Below are positions 36,396 through 45,586 of a stretch of 64,000 nucleotides of DNA, piece by piece. The notes beneath the pieces are model-generated. The model worked only from the letters and a program-made list of their open reading frames with translations. It did not search any database and was not told where the DNA came from. Source of the stretch: Burkholderiales bacterium (lineage in GTDB: Bacteria; Pseudomonadota; Gammaproteobacteria; Burkholderiales; Burkholderiaceae_B); contig JAJTEM010000001.1 in assembly GCA_021299735.1 (NCBI GenBank), positions 62,001-126,000 on the forward strand. Reading direction: 5' to 3'. Positions within the stretch are counted from its first letter, which is position 1, and each line of letters opens with the position of its first letter. The position numbers were made by a program, and so were the translations under genes.

Positions 36396-37846
36396 ACACG
36401 CCTCTGAAACCGGCTAATTATCGGATGTCGCCAACGCGGGTTTCATTCTCGCCGGAGGACATTATTACGCGGCAACCAGGTGCCAAAGAAGTTCGCTGGG
36501 GTCACCTGAAATCCGAACTTAAGAAGCTGGGCATGCTCATGGGCAAAGAGGCGCTTGAGCACTCGGGGCTGGCCAAGGGGCACGAAACCGCAATATTCAA
36601 CCTTGCACGCAATCTTGACACCATTGTGGCCATTCGGCCTGTGAACGACAAGGCCACTTCATTGATTGCATCCATGGCCGCAGTCAAGGGGCTTGACGAC
36701 ACGCATTTGAAAAGTGCCTCAACAGGCCCCATGGCGGGCTACATCCCAATTGATCCCCGGCTAAGTAAGTCGGGTGAAAACTTGCTACGTAAACAAAGCG
36801 CCGATGCCAACCCCGATTACAAAATAGACAGCAACAAGCCTGGCGTGGTGGCCAGCCCGCTGACCATTGATGAAAACCGGCGCAATGAATTGTTTGCCAA
36901 AGGGATAATGACCCAAACCCCGGATGCCCGCGTTGTGTGCGGTGGGGAAAACCCAAGCAGCCTGGACAGGGCATTGAATGAACATTTCGAGTTTCGGCTA
37001 AACGATTTGAACAACGGAAATTTTGCGGTTCAATACAAAAAAAAGGCCTTGCCGGGAAGTACGGGCTCGGACTGGAAAAACGTTGAAGTGGTTTCAAAAG
37101 AAGTTGGACAGGGCCAGGCACCGCTACCAATGACAGCCGACTATGATGTTTTGGGCTACTTTCCCCACATCAGCAACTTCAAGAATGGCAAGTTACCTGA
37201 AAATACTGCAGGTAAGCCATTGCGCGAACTGTTTCAGAACCTGAAAGCTAAAAACGCATCTTCAACGGAAATCAAACATGAATTGATTAGAGCAGTAACC
37301 CAAAAGGTACGGAAAGAACTTCTGGGTCAAGCGGACCGGAATATTGCTTCACCAAGCCGAGGATCATTGACGAGAACTGAAGAATTTATCTCGGACAAAC
37401 TGAACAAGTCATTGCGGCCGGAAGTTTTTGACGAGAACGGGCAGGTGAAAGCCGACAGTGCCGGTGTGCTGATTAAACACGGCCCGGAGGTGAATAACCC
37501 TCACCCTGAGAACGACGAACAAATCACAATTATTGGCCCCAAAAAGATGGTATTTGTAACCCGTTCACAAGGACAACTCACCAAAGCCCTTGCCCTGATG
37601 CGCTCACATGGCTTCGTTGTGTATCCGAACCGCCAATGGAATAGCACCAAAATAGAAAATGAACTGATCAAGGCTGGCAAGCGCTGGAACGTAAACCAAC
37701 TCACCTTGCCGCAAGAGACACCCAGACTGAAGAGGCCGTTGAGCCCACAAGGCCGCATGAACCTAAGCCCCGCCAAAATGCGTTTGGACTTCGAAAACAT
37801 CGAGAATATTCCGAATCGCGCCAACAAAATTGCCAAATATGATTAA
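36392..37846 (+). CDS. Edema-factor/CyaA/ExoY-type nucleotidyl cyclase toxin homologue
   Basis: 484 residues, no signal peptide, no membrane segment. The class III-unrelated toxin cyclase core is readable in order: V-A-I-R-P-V-N (Arg82), A-V-K-G-L (Lys99), T-H-L-K-S (His105, Lys107), G-P-M-A-G-Y-I-P-I-D-P-R-L-S-K (Lys126), F-E-F-R-L (200) and F-A-V-Q-Y-K-K-K, T-A-D-Y-D (metal-binding Asp250 and Asp252), F-P-H-I-S-N-F, then K-H-G-P-E-V-N-N-P-H-P-E (His363, Asn369, Glu373). These line up with the edema factor residues Arg329, Lys346, Lys372, Asp491, Asp493, His577, Asn583 and Glu588. It lacks RTX or translocation domains, as ExoY does, so it is probably delivered by a secretion apparatus not in this window. 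Differences: one extra residue before the His-x-Lys and loss of the usual S-D-W-G Trp. Product (cAMP, cGMP or other) and host activator are unknown. Confidence 0.85.
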   Translation: MNTPLKPANYRMSPTRVSFSPEDIITRQPGAKEVRWGHLKSELKKLGMLMGKEALEHSGLAKGHETAIFNLARNLDTIVAIRPVNDKATSLIASMAAVKGLDDTHLKSASTGPMAGYIPIDPRLSKSGENLLRKQSADANPDYKIDSNKPGVVASPLTIDENRRNELFAKGIMTQTPDARVVCGGENPSSLDRALNEHFEFRLNDLNNGNFAVQYKKKALPGSTGSDWKNVEVVSKEVGQGQAPLPMTADYDVLGYFPHISNFKNGKLPENTAGKPLRELFQNLKAKNASSTEIKHELIRAVTQKVRKELLGQADRNIASPSRGSLTRTEEFISDKLNKSLRPEVFDENGQVKADSAGVLIKHGPEVNNPHPENDEQITIIGPKKMVFVTRSQGQLTKALALMRSHGFVVYPNRQWNSTKIENELIKAGKRWNVNQLTLPQETPRLKRPLSPQGRMNLSPAKMRLDFENIENIPNRANKIAKYD

Positions 37847-38558
37847 TAACAGCGCTGGGCGCTTGGGAGCAAATTCCTCACAAGCAATGTCCGAAAGTGA
37901 TTCCAGCAGCGATTTCAGTGTTGATTCAGAGGCACGGCGTGATGCTCAAAACGCTGACAAAGTTGATCGGGGTGAAACCGCTTGGTCGCAATACGAATCC
38001 GGAAAAAACAAGGCTAAAGGTCAACTTTTCCTTGCGGCCGAAGCCGGCGTATTCAAAGCTCGCTTGGGCATGATGCAAGCGTTGTGTCGCCCTTCATCAC
38101 CGTCAACGGCACCCGAGCAAAATAATTTTTTCAACGCATTGCTTTGGGGTAAAAAAGCCATTAATTGCTTTCAAGCCATGAACAAAACCAAACACATGCT
38201 GGCAATTAGCGAGCCCGACAGCAGACCAAATTCACAAAACCTGAAATCAATTTTTATTAATTACCTGGATATTGCTGACAGCCAAACCGAGAATAATCAC
38301 CGGCTTGGTACTCAATTTGCAAGCTACAACAAAACCATGCCGGACGAGGAAATTCAACAAAAAGTTGACCTTCTGGAAAACAGGTTTAGCACCCAGACTT
38401 TGAGTGAACAAGAATTTGCTTCTGCATTTGGCGAAATGCAATACCTGAGCAACATATACATTGCCAAAAACGCGCCCGACAAAGCCGTTGCAATTTACGA
38501 TCGGCTGCTGCCCCTTTTGCCCACAGCAACCCCGCCTTGGCAAACATCAACCAACTGA
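37839..38558 (+). CDS. Unknown 239-residue protein coupled to the cyclase toxin gene
   Basis: Starts at ATG 37839, overlapping the last 8 bases of the cyclase gene. The N-terminus is very Ser-rich and acidic (S-E-S-D-S-S-S-D-F-S-V-D-S-E), followed by a mostly helical body. The last part (about 190-225: F-G-E-M-Q-Y-L-S-N-I-Y-I-A, then A-V-A-I-Y-D-R-L-L-P-L-L-P) looks like a TPR-type helical pair. No signal peptide. Family not recognised. Tight coupling suggests a dedicated chaperone, an immunity-type partner or a second effector. It ends 5 bp before the convergent fmt stop. Confidence 0.6.
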   Translation: MINNSAGRLGANSSQAMSESDSSSDFSVDSEARRDAQNADKVDRGETAWSQYESGKNKAKGQLFLAAEAGVFKARLGMMQALCRPSSPSTAPEQNNFFNALLWGKKAINCFQAMNKTKHMLAISEPDSRPNSQNLKSIFINYLDIADSQTENNHRLGTQFASYNKTMPDEEIQQKVDLLENRFSTQTLSEQEFASAFGEMQYLSNIYIAKNAPDKAVAIYDRLLPLLPTATPPWQTSTN

Positions 38559-38562
38559 ATAT

Positions 38563-39525
38563 TCAACTGCCCAGTCGCGCAAGTCCCAAAGCCTGGGCCA
38601 ATTGTTGCGCTGGCTGGCGCTTGCCACCGGCTTTCTGAAGCGTTCGAATGCGTAAAACGCCTTGGCCGCATTGCACTTCAATTCCGTTTGAATCAACCGT
38701 CAGCACTTGGCCAGGTTGGCCTGTCAGGCCAGCGATTGCTACAGTTTCGGGATCGAAACATTTCAAGGGCTGGCCTTCGAACAAGGTGTTGGCGCCAGGA
38801 AAAGGATCGAAAGCACGCAACATGCGCTGAAGCTCAACAGCACTTCGACCCCAATCGATCACACCTTCTTGCTTGCTTATTTTTTCAGCGTAAGTAACAC
38901 CCACCTCAGGTTGTGGAACCAACGGCAGCGTTCCCGCCTGTAAAGCGTCAAGCGACTCGACCAACAAATCACCCCCCAGCACCGCCAATTTGTCATGCAA
39001 GGTGGTGGCGGTGTCGGTTTGTTCAATTGGCAAGGCACGCCACAAGCGCACAGGGCCGGTGTCCAAACCAGCCTCCATTTGCATAATGCACACGCCTGTT
39101 TCCGAATCCCCCGCCTCAATGCAACGCTGAATGGGGGCTGCACCACGCCAGCGCGGCAGCAAGCTGCCATGTATGTTCAGGCAGCCAAGGCGTGGGGCGT
39201 CCAACACGCTTTGCGGCAAAATAAGTCCATAGGCCGCGACAACCAGCAAGTCCAGCGGCTGGCCATGCACTGCAGTTTTCAAGGCATGCAGCGCTTGCTC
39301 GGCTTCCTCACCTTTTTTCAGGCTGACCGGTTGCAACACGGGTATGCCACGTTCGAGCGCCAGCTGTTTAACCGGGGATGCCTGTAGTTTCATACCCCGC
39401 CCAGCTGGCCGGTCAGGTTGGGTGAGTACCAGGGGAACTGGGTAGCCAGCAGAGATGAGTTTCTCCAGCGCAACCCGAGCAAACTCGGGTGTGCCAGCGA
39501 AACCCACTTTCAGGGTTCGATTCAT
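38563..39525 (-). CDS. fmt: Methionyl-tRNA formyltransferase
   Basis: 320 residues from ATG 39525 (M-N-R-T-L-K-V-G-F-A-G-T-P-E-F); a TTG at 39543 is possible but less typical. Catalytic N-terminal domain with V-V-A-A-Y-G-L-I-L-P, N-I-H-G-S-L-L-P-R-W-R-G-A-A-P-I-Q (the Asn-His pair of the 10-formyl-THF enzymes), and C-terminal tRNA-binding OB domain. Makes formylmethionyl-tRNA for initiation. Follows def by 14 bp. Confidence 0.95.
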   Translation of the reverse strand: MNRTLKVGFAGTPEFARVALEKLISAGYPVPLVLTQPDRPAGRGMKLQASPVKQLALERGIPVLQPVSLKKGEEAEQALHALKTAVHGQPLDLLVVAAYGLILPQSVLDAPRLGCLNIHGSLLPRWRGAAPIQRCIEAGDSETGVCIMQMEAGLDTGPVRLWRALPIEQTDTATTLHDKLAVLGGDLLVESLDALQAGTLPLVPQPEVGVTYAEKISKQEGVIDWGRSAVELQRMLRAFDPFPGANTLFEGQPLKCFDPETVAIAGLTGQPGQVLTVDSNGIEVQCGQGVLRIRTLQKAGGKRQPAQQLAQALGLARLGS

Positions 39526-39539
39526 TGGGGATTTAGAGA

Positions 39540-40049
39540 TCAAGCGGTTTGAAGCTTTTCTTGCTTCTTTATTTTGGTTTTGATGCGGGTTTGTTTCAAC
39601 TGCGAGAGGTGCTCTACAAAAACCTTGCCATTCAGGTGATCAATTTCATGTTGTATACACACTGCGAGCAATTCATCGCAATCCGTTTCAAACCACTCAC
39701 CCTTCACGTTTTGGGCGCGTACTTTTACTGTACCAGGGCGCTCAACCTTCTCGTAAATGCCAGGCACAGAAAGGCAGCCCTCTTCATAAACCTTGCATTC
39801 TTTGCTGGCGTCGATGATTTCCGGGTTGATGAATACGGTAAGACCCGATTTGTCGTCAGTGACATCGATCACGATGATCCGTTTGTGCACGTCTATCTGC
39901 GTGGCAGCCAAGCCAACACCTGGCGCATCGTACATGGTTTCTGCCATGTCTTGAGTCAGCTTGACAAGCGCATCATCAAACTGGGTGACAGGGGTGGCAA
40001 CCGTTTTCAAGCGCGGGTCCGGATAACGCAAAATTGGTAGTAAAGCCAT
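39540..40049 (-). CDS. def: Peptide deformylase
   Basis: 169 residues. All three signature motifs are intact: G-V-G-L-A-A-T-Q (motif 1), E-G-C-L-S-V-P (motif 2, metal Cys) and H-E-I-D-H-L-N-G (motif 3, two metal His and catalytic Glu). Removes N-formyl groups from nascent proteins. Operon def-fmt, divergent from dprA. Confidence 0.96.
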   Translation of the reverse strand: MALLPILRYPDPRLKTVATPVTQFDDALVKLTQDMAETMYDAPGVGLAATQIDVHKRIIVIDVTDDKSGLTVFINPEIIDASKECKVYEEGCLSVPGIYEKVERPGTVKVRAQNVKGEWFETDCDELLAVCIQHEIDHLNGKVFVEHLSQLKQTRIKTKIKKQEKLQTA

Positions 40050-40145
40050 GCTCTTAAAAAACCTTCGCAGTCAACAATTAAAGGATATACCTTCTGTGGC
40101 AAAAATAGTTCGCAAATTCCATAACTTGTTGCCAGGCCCACTCTC

Positions 40146-41234
40146 ATGAGTGAGCTTCTCAACGCCATGAACCTGGCGTATAACACCACAATCAAGGCAC
40201 GTGCACGCTATCAACTGGCACTGCAAGGCCCACATTCTAGTTTACCCGCGCCCTGCGAGGCAGTTCGGCTTTGGCATGCCTTGGCCAACACTTGGTTGCT
40301 ACAAAGCCACAAAAGGTTTTGGGTGGGTATTCACAGCCCGGCCTACCCGCAAGGTTTGCTTTCACTGAAAGATCCTCCACTGATTCTATTTGGCGACGGT
40401 CGCCAAGATTTACTGAGAACCCGCGGCATTGCCATGGTAGGCAGCAGAAATGCCACGCGCGCAGGCCTGGGCAATGCGCAGGGCTTTGGCAAGGCGTTTG
40501 CGCAAGCTGGGTGGGTTGTTGTGAGCGGCTTGGCCGAAGGGATTGACGGGGCGGCGCATGCCGGCGCGCTTGAGGCACAGGGGGCGACTATTGCCGTGCT
40601 GGGTTGTGGGCCAGATGAAATATACCCGTCACACCATGCGGGCCTGAAAATACAAATTGTGGAGCAGGGTGGTTTGGTGCTGTCTGAATACCCGCCGGGC
40701 ACAGCGCCACAAGCCGGCTTTTTCCCACGGCGAAACCGCATCATTGCCGGCCTGGCCGACGCACTACTGGTGGTTGAAGCGGCCATGCGCTCAGGCTCTT
40801 TGATTACAGCCCGAGTGGCCAGTGAACTGGGAAGACCAGTGGGAGCCATTCCGGGTTCCATACACAGCAGCCAGAGCAAAGGTTGCCATGACATGATTAA
40901 AAAAGGTGCCTTGCTGATAGAAACAGCCCAAGAATTGCTGGAAGAGGCCAAGGCCAGCCTGCCGGAGTACAAAATTGCCAGCGTGTTGCAAGAAGATGAC
41001 AGCGATTGCCACATTGAAATGAACTACAACATGGACACTGACACTGAACTCGATGAAGAGTTGGGCAGGGTGCTAAAACAGCTGGGGCACGACCCTGTGC
41101 ACACAGACACATTGGCCCAACAATTGGGTTTGGGCACTGAAGACACATTGGCCGCGCTGACCGAACTGGAGCTGCTGGGGCTGGCGCTAGCAGAAAGTGG
41201 CAACCGCTGGGTGCGCGCAAATGGTGTATTTTAA
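40146..41234 (+). CDS. dprA: DNA-processing protein DprA
   Basis: 362 residues. Rossmann-like DprA core with M-V-G-S-R-N-A-T, V-S-G-L-A-E-G-I-D-G-A-A-H (nucleotide/ssDNA-binding loop), V-L-G-C-G-P-D-E-I-Y-P, and F-P-R-R-N-R-I-I-A-G-L. A short C-terminal winged helix (about 300-360) follows an acidic linker. Loads RecA onto incoming ssDNA during natural transformation. Divergent from def. Confidence 0.93.
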   Translation: MSELLNAMNLAYNTTIKARARYQLALQGPHSSLPAPCEAVRLWHALANTWLLQSHKRFWVGIHSPAYPQGLLSLKDPPLILFGDGRQDLLRTRGIAMVGSRNATRAGLGNAQGFGKAFAQAGWVVVSGLAEGIDGAAHAGALEAQGATIAVLGCGPDEIYPSHHAGLKIQIVEQGGLVLSEYPPGTAPQAGFFPRRNRIIAGLADALLVVEAAMRSGSLITARVASELGRPVGAIPGSIHSSQSKGCHDMIKKGALLIETAQELLEEAKASLPEYKIASVLQEDDSDCHIEMNYNMDTDTELDEELGRVLKQLGHDPVHTDTLAQQLGLGTEDTLAALTELELLGLALAESGNRWVRANGVF

Positions 41235-41355
41235 AAAAGGCTGCTACAAACCCAGAATTGAAGATTCTAGAGAAAGTCTTGATTTGTTGAAGGACTGACA
41301 CTTACACTTCGGCGCACAAGGCCTTGAAATTAAACACACCGACGAGTTGGACTAA

Positions 41356-43908
41356 TTGAGTAGCGAAAACCCAAAAAAACTGATCATCGCGGAAAAACCC
41401 TCCGTGGCAGCCGACATTGCGCGCTCCCTGGGTGGTTTCACCAAACACGACGATTACTTTGAAAGCGACGATTACGTGCTGTCATCGGCAGTAGGCCATT
41501 TGGTGGAAATCAAGGCGCCTGACGAATTTGAGGTGAAGCGCGGCAAATGGAGCTTCGCCAACCTGCCAGTGTTGCCAACACATTTCGACCTGAACCCGAT
41601 TGCGAAAACGGAATCGCGCCTGAAAGTGCTGAACAAACTGATCAAGCGGAAAGACGTGGTGGGTTTGATTAATGCCTGTGACGCGGGCCGGGAAGGTGAA
41701 CTGATTTTCCGCCTGATTGCGCAGTACGCCAAAAGCAACAAGCCGGTGGAGCGCCTGTGGTTGCAATCCATGACCCCTGCAGCCATTCGGGAGGCATTTT
41801 CCAACTTGCGCAGCGATGCCGACATGATGCCCTTGGCCGATGCGGCCCGCTGCCGCTCCGAGGCCGACTGGCTGGTGGGCATTAATGGTACGCGTGCAAT
41901 GACCGCGTTCAACAGCAAAGAAGGTGGTTTTTACCTGACAACGGTGGGCCGGGTACAAACGCCCACACTGGCCATTGTTGTAGAACGCGAAGAGAAAATT
42001 CGCAAATTTGTACCCCGCACTTATTTTGAAATACGCGCCAGCTTTGGTGCGCAGGCCGGTGCCTACGAAGGAAAGTGGTTTGACCGTGACTTTAAAAAAG
42101 CCGAAGACCCTGAGCAGCGAGCCGACCGCCTGTGGGATGAAGCCAAAGCCAAAGCCATTGTGGCCGCCTGTGATGGAAAGCCCGGCACGGTAGAAGAAGA
42201 AAGCAAACCCACCACCCAAATTGCGCCGCAACTATTCGATTTGACCAGCTTGCAGCGCGAAGCCAACAGCCGCTTCGGTTTTTCCGCCAAAAATACCTTG
42301 GGACTGGCTCAGGCGCTGTACGAAAAGCACAAGGTACTCACCTACCCACGTACCGATTCAAAAGCGTTGCCCGAAGACTACATGGGCACCGTGAACCAAA
42401 CCCTGAAAAGCTTTGTGGGTCTGGATTCTGGACATATTGCGGGTGCTTATGGGCCATTCTGCGAACAAATCCTGAAAAACAACTGGGTTAAACCCAACAA
42501 GCGGGTATTTGATAACAGCAAGATTTCAGACCACTTTGCGATTATCCCAACCCTGCAAGTACCCAAAAACCTGAGCGAGCCAGAAGCCAAGTTGTACGAC
42601 CTGGTAGTGAAGCGATTCTTGGCCGTGTTTTTCCCGCCTGCGGAATTCAACGTGACCACCCGCATTACGACTGTGGAAGGCCATCCCTTCAAAACCGAAG
42701 GCAAGGTACTGGTAAAACCGGGCTGGCTGGCCATTTATGGCCGCGCAGCGGCAGCCGCAGGCGACGATAGCCTGGTGGCAGTGGAGACAGGTGAAAAAGT
42801 AAGCACCGATGAAATTGATGTGCACACCCTGAGCACCAAGCCACCCGCACGCTACAGCGAAGCAACCCTGCTCTCTGCCATGGAAGGCGCTGGCAAGCTG
42901 GTGGAAGAAGAAGAATTGCGCGATGCCATGGGCACAAAAGGCCTTGGTACGCCAGCCACACGCGCTGCAACCATTGAAGGTTTGATCAACGAGAAATACC
43001 TGGTGCGCGAAGAACGCGCCTTGGTACCCACGGCCAAGGCATTTCAGTTGTTGACGCTTCTGCGTGGTCTTGATGTTGAAGAACTGACCATGCCTGAGTT
43101 GACTGGTGAGTGGGAGTACAAACTTTCCCGTATGGAGAAGGGCGAACTCTCTCGCGAGCAGTTCATGCAGGAAATCGCGAAAATTACGCAGAATATTGTT
43201 GATCGCGCGAAAAACTACACGGAAGAAACCATTCCCGGCGATTACGCCACCCTGGTTACGCCTTGCCCCAACTGCGGCAGCGTGGTGAAAGAAAACTATC
43301 GCCGCTTTGCCTGCACAAAATGCGAGTTCTCGATTTCGAAAGTGCCCGGTGGGCGCCAATTTGAAGTGGCCGAAGTTGAAAAGCTGTTGCAAGACCGTGA
43401 ATTGCCTATGCTGGACGGTTTCCGCAGCAAAATGGGACGGCCATTTGCAGCTGTGTTGAAGCTAAACGATGAACACAAGCTTGAGTTTGACTTTGGCCAG
43501 GCCAAAGACGATGACAATGGCGAGCCGGTCGACTTTTCTGGTGAAACACGTTTGGGGCCCTGCCCGAAGTGCGCATCCAATGTGTACGAGCAGGCCACCA
43601 GCTATGTGTGCGAAAAATCGGTAGGCCCCAGCAAAAGCTGTGACTTCCGTTCAGGCAAGGTGATTCTGCAACAACCGATTGACCGTGAACAAATGGAAAA
43701 GCTGCTTCTCGACGGCAAAACCGATTTGCTAACCCGGTTTGTTTCTTCGAAAACCCGCCGTGCGTTCAAGGCTTTCTTGGTGAAAAAACCCGATGGGGCA
43801 ATTGGTTTTGAGTTCGAGGCAAAGGCGGAGAAAAAACCAGCCGCAGCCAAGGGCAAAACCGCGGCCAAGCCTGCAAGCAAAACCAAGACAGCAAAAGAGG
43901 CATCTTGA
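41356..43908 (+). CDS. topB: Type IA DNA topoisomerase (topoisomerase III-like)
   Basis: 850 residues from a TTG at 41356. TOPRIM domain with I-I-A-E-K-P-S-V-A-A-D-I-A and D-A-G-R-E-G-E (acidic metal site). The catalytic Tyr is in L-T-Y-P-R-T-D-S (about 332). C-terminal part has Cys4 zinc modules (C-P-N-C ... C-T-K-C at about 636-656; C-P-K-C at about 735) and ends in a Lys/Ala-rich tail (K-K-P-A-A-A-K-G-K-T-A-A-K) suited to DNA or RNA binding. Relaxes or decatenates DNA. Could equally be called TopA-like, but the N-terminal E-K-P-S-V favours TopB. Confidence 0.9.
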   Translation: MSSENPKKLIIAEKPSVAADIARSLGGFTKHDDYFESDDYVLSSAVGHLVEIKAPDEFEVKRGKWSFANLPVLPTHFDLNPIAKTESRLKVLNKLIKRKDVVGLINACDAGREGELIFRLIAQYAKSNKPVERLWLQSMTPAAIREAFSNLRSDADMMPLADAARCRSEADWLVGINGTRAMTAFNSKEGGFYLTTVGRVQTPTLAIVVEREEKIRKFVPRTYFEIRASFGAQAGAYEGKWFDRDFKKAEDPEQRADRLWDEAKAKAIVAACDGKPGTVEEESKPTTQIAPQLFDLTSLQREANSRFGFSAKNTLGLAQALYEKHKVLTYPRTDSKALPEDYMGTVNQTLKSFVGLDSGHIAGAYGPFCEQILKNNWVKPNKRVFDNSKISDHFAIIPTLQVPKNLSEPEAKLYDLVVKRFLAVFFPPAEFNVTTRITTVEGHPFKTEGKVLVKPGWLAIYGRAAAAAGDDSLVAVETGEKVSTDEIDVHTLSTKPPARYSEATLLSAMEGAGKLVEEEELRDAMGTKGLGTPATRAATIEGLINEKYLVREERALVPTAKAFQLLTLLRGLDVEELTMPELTGEWEYKLSRMEKGELSREQFMQEIAKITQNIVDRAKNYTEETIPGDYATLVTPCPNCGSVVKENYRRFACTKCEFSISKVPGGRQFEVAEVEKLLQDRELPMLDGFRSKMGRPFAAVLKLNDEHKLEFDFGQAKDDDNGEPVDFSGETRLGPCPKCASNVYEQATSYVCEKSVGPSKSCDFRSGKVILQQPIDREQMEKLLLDGKTDLLTRFVSSKTRRAFKAFLVKKPDGAIGFEFEAKAEKKPAAAKGKTAAKPASKTKTAKEAS

Positions 43909-43920
43909 ATCGTTTTAAAA

Positions 43921-45024
43921 TTACGCTTTCGCAGCTCGCGCGGCTCGGGGCGTAATTTTTCCCAGCAGTTTCGATTCAATTGGATTGCCCATACAGTGAG
44001 CGGCTACTATAGCGCCACCCAAAGCCGCCCACAACAAGCCACGCGACGCAAAACCAGTGCTCATGTACACACCAGGCATGTTGGGTACAGGGCCAATTGC
44101 GGGCAAGCGGTCTTGCCAAACCGAGCGCACAGCGCAGCGGTGATCAAGCAGTTCGCCCAGCGGCAATTCAGGAAATGCGGCCTTAAAGCGGGCCATGTTC
44201 AGTTCATCAGCCAGGGCCGTGGGGTTCAAGTGCAGCACAGGCCTTTCATAGGTGGCACCCAGCACCATCCAGTCTTCTTCGGCGGGTGCGATCGCATAAC
44301 TTTCGCCTGATAACACCACGCCTGGTTTCGCAATACATCGCAGCTTGCTGATTTGCCCTTTCACACTGTTTGCGCGGGCACCCGGAATCGGCGCCAATTC
44401 AAGTGCATTTTCAGCTGCGCACACCACCACCGCAGAATACTGCTCTCGTAAGGGTGTGATATCGGCAACAATGCTGCAGTAGTGGGTGTGAAGCAAGTCA
44501 CCGCAGGCCCGCAAATTGGCAACCACCCAGCGCGCAGGTTTTACCCAACCGCCCTGCGGAAAAAAAATACCGCTTAAAGGCGTTGGCAACAATTCATTGG
44601 GCCGCGCCCAACGCACTTGGCTTTGCGGAAAATTCAACAGCTGGAGGGTTTCGTGCGCGCGCTCAGCCTCTTCTGGTGGCACGGTTTGCAAGTGGCCAGG
44701 GGTGTCCCAATCCACGCCTTTTTCAAGCAGGCCTTGTTCGGTCAAATCCTGAAGAGCCCGAAGCGTGTAATCAAAACCCAATCGTGTGAGTTGCGACAAA
44801 GGGGAATCGCCACGGGTAATGTGCGGATGAAAAGCGCCCACCCAATTACCGGAAGCCCCCGCCGCGGGACCGCGGGCTGAATCGTACAGATGCACCTGTA
44901 CACCCTGTCTGCACAGCGCCAGCGAAACGCAGCTGCCTGCAATACCTGCGCCAATTACTGCAACCTTTGCAGGGGGGCAAGCCATTGTGAATAAGGCTTG
45001 GCTCGCTTGTTCCGAATAAGACAT
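43921..45024 (-). CDS. FAD-dependent oxidoreductase, MnmC C-domain-like
   Basis: 367 residues from ATG 45024; an ATG at 44985 directly before V-A-V-I-G-A-G-I-A-G is an alternative. Rossmann FAD motif G-A-G-I-A-G-S (near residue 20), D-S-A-R-G-P-A-A-G-A-S-G-N, and the closing G-F-A-S-R-G-L-L-W-A-A. The A-N-S-V-K-G-Q-I-S stretch is typical of the oxidoreductase half of MnmC, which forms 5-aminomethyl groups on wobble uridine of tRNA. The methyltransferase half is missing, so this is a stand-alone version or a related D-amino-acid-oxidase-type enzyme. Convergent with topB. Confidence 0.8.
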   Translation of the reverse strand: MSYSEQASQALFTMACPPAKVAVIGAGIAGSCVSLALCRQGVQVHLYDSARGPAAGASGNWVGAFHPHITRGDSPLSQLTRLGFDYTLRALQDLTEQGLLEKGVDWDTPGHLQTVPPEEAERAHETLQLLNFPQSQVRWARPNELLPTPLSGIFFPQGGWVKPARWVVANLRACGDLLHTHYCSIVADITPLREQYSAVVVCAAENALELAPIPGARANSVKGQISKLRCIAKPGVVLSGESYAIAPAEEDWMVLGATYERPVLHLNPTALADELNMARFKAAFPELPLGELLDHRCAVRSVWQDRLPAIGPVPNMPGVYMSTGFASRGLLWAALGGAIVAAHCMGNPIESKLLGKITPRAARAAKA

Positions 45025-45099
45025 GAAGCTATGTGGGCAGCAATACAGACGCAGCATTGTAACCCACACCCATTCTGGTGATTATTTTTTGAGCGTGTT

Positions 45100-45121
45100 A
45101 ATATGAGCAAACAATCATATT
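45100..45121. promoter_or_regulatory. Inverted repeat upstream of the YeeE/YedE pair
   Basis: AATATGA-GCAAACAA-TCATATT, a perfect 7-bp AT-rich dyad, 20 bp before the ATG at 45142. The size and AT-richness suit ArsR-family sulfur or persulfide regulators (BigR/SqrR type) that control such transporter genes elsewhere. It also explains why an ATG inside it (45103) is not the start. Confidence 0.5.
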
Positions 45122-45141
45122 TTATTGGGATTACCTTCACC

Positions 45142-45573
45142 ATGTTTAGTGTTAATTGGGAAGCCTTTACGCCTTACCCAGCCTTGTTCGGCGGGCTACT
45201 AATTGGTTTGTCTGCGGTCATGCTGATTCTGCTGACTGGCCGCGTGGCAGGCATCAGCGGCATTGTGGGTGGTTTGATGAAACCGCAACGCGGTGAAACA
45301 CTGTGGCGGCTCGCTTTTGTTCTGGGCATGGCTGCTGCCCCGTGGCTTTATCAAGCAATGGTGGGCAGTTTTGAATTCGAAAGCCCGCGCGGAACGATTG
45401 CATTAATTGTTGCAGGCTTGTTGGTGGGTTATGGCACACGGCTGGGGTCGGGTTGCACCAGCGGCCATGGAGTGTGCGGGCTTTCACGCCTGTCGCTGCG
45501 CTCGATGGTCGCCACGGGCGTTTTCATGACCACCGGCTTTGTGGTGGCTTCATTACTGATGCATGCAATTTAA
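45142..45573 (+). CDS. YeeE/YedE-family transporter subunit, first half
   Basis: 143 residues from ATG 45142, with four hydrophobic segments. Family signature [17 protein letters not shown], where the Cys residues take part in moving reduced sulfur species in YeeE/YedE (TsuA-like, PmpA-like) proteins. It works with the next gene, 13 bp on, as a two-part channel in the inner membrane. Confidence 0.88.
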   Translation: MFSVNWEAFTPYPALFGGLLIGLSAVMLILLTGRVAGISGIVGGLMKPQRGETLWRLAFVLGMAAAPWLYQAMVGSFEFESPRGTIALIVAGLLVGYGTRLGSGCTSGHGVCGLSRLSLRSMVATGVFMTTGFVVASLLMHAI

Positions 45574-45586
45574 AGGAAGCAAAATC

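Noticed and set aside
36392..37846. Full CyaA-type RTX toxin
   Set aside because: The protein ends at 484 residues without glycine-rich repeats or acylation region, and no CyaC or type I secretion genes adjoin, so only the cyclase domain is claimed.
42526..43392. Minus-strand ORF of 288 codons
   Set aside because: Antisense to the topB coding region, with no recognisable domain or start signal.
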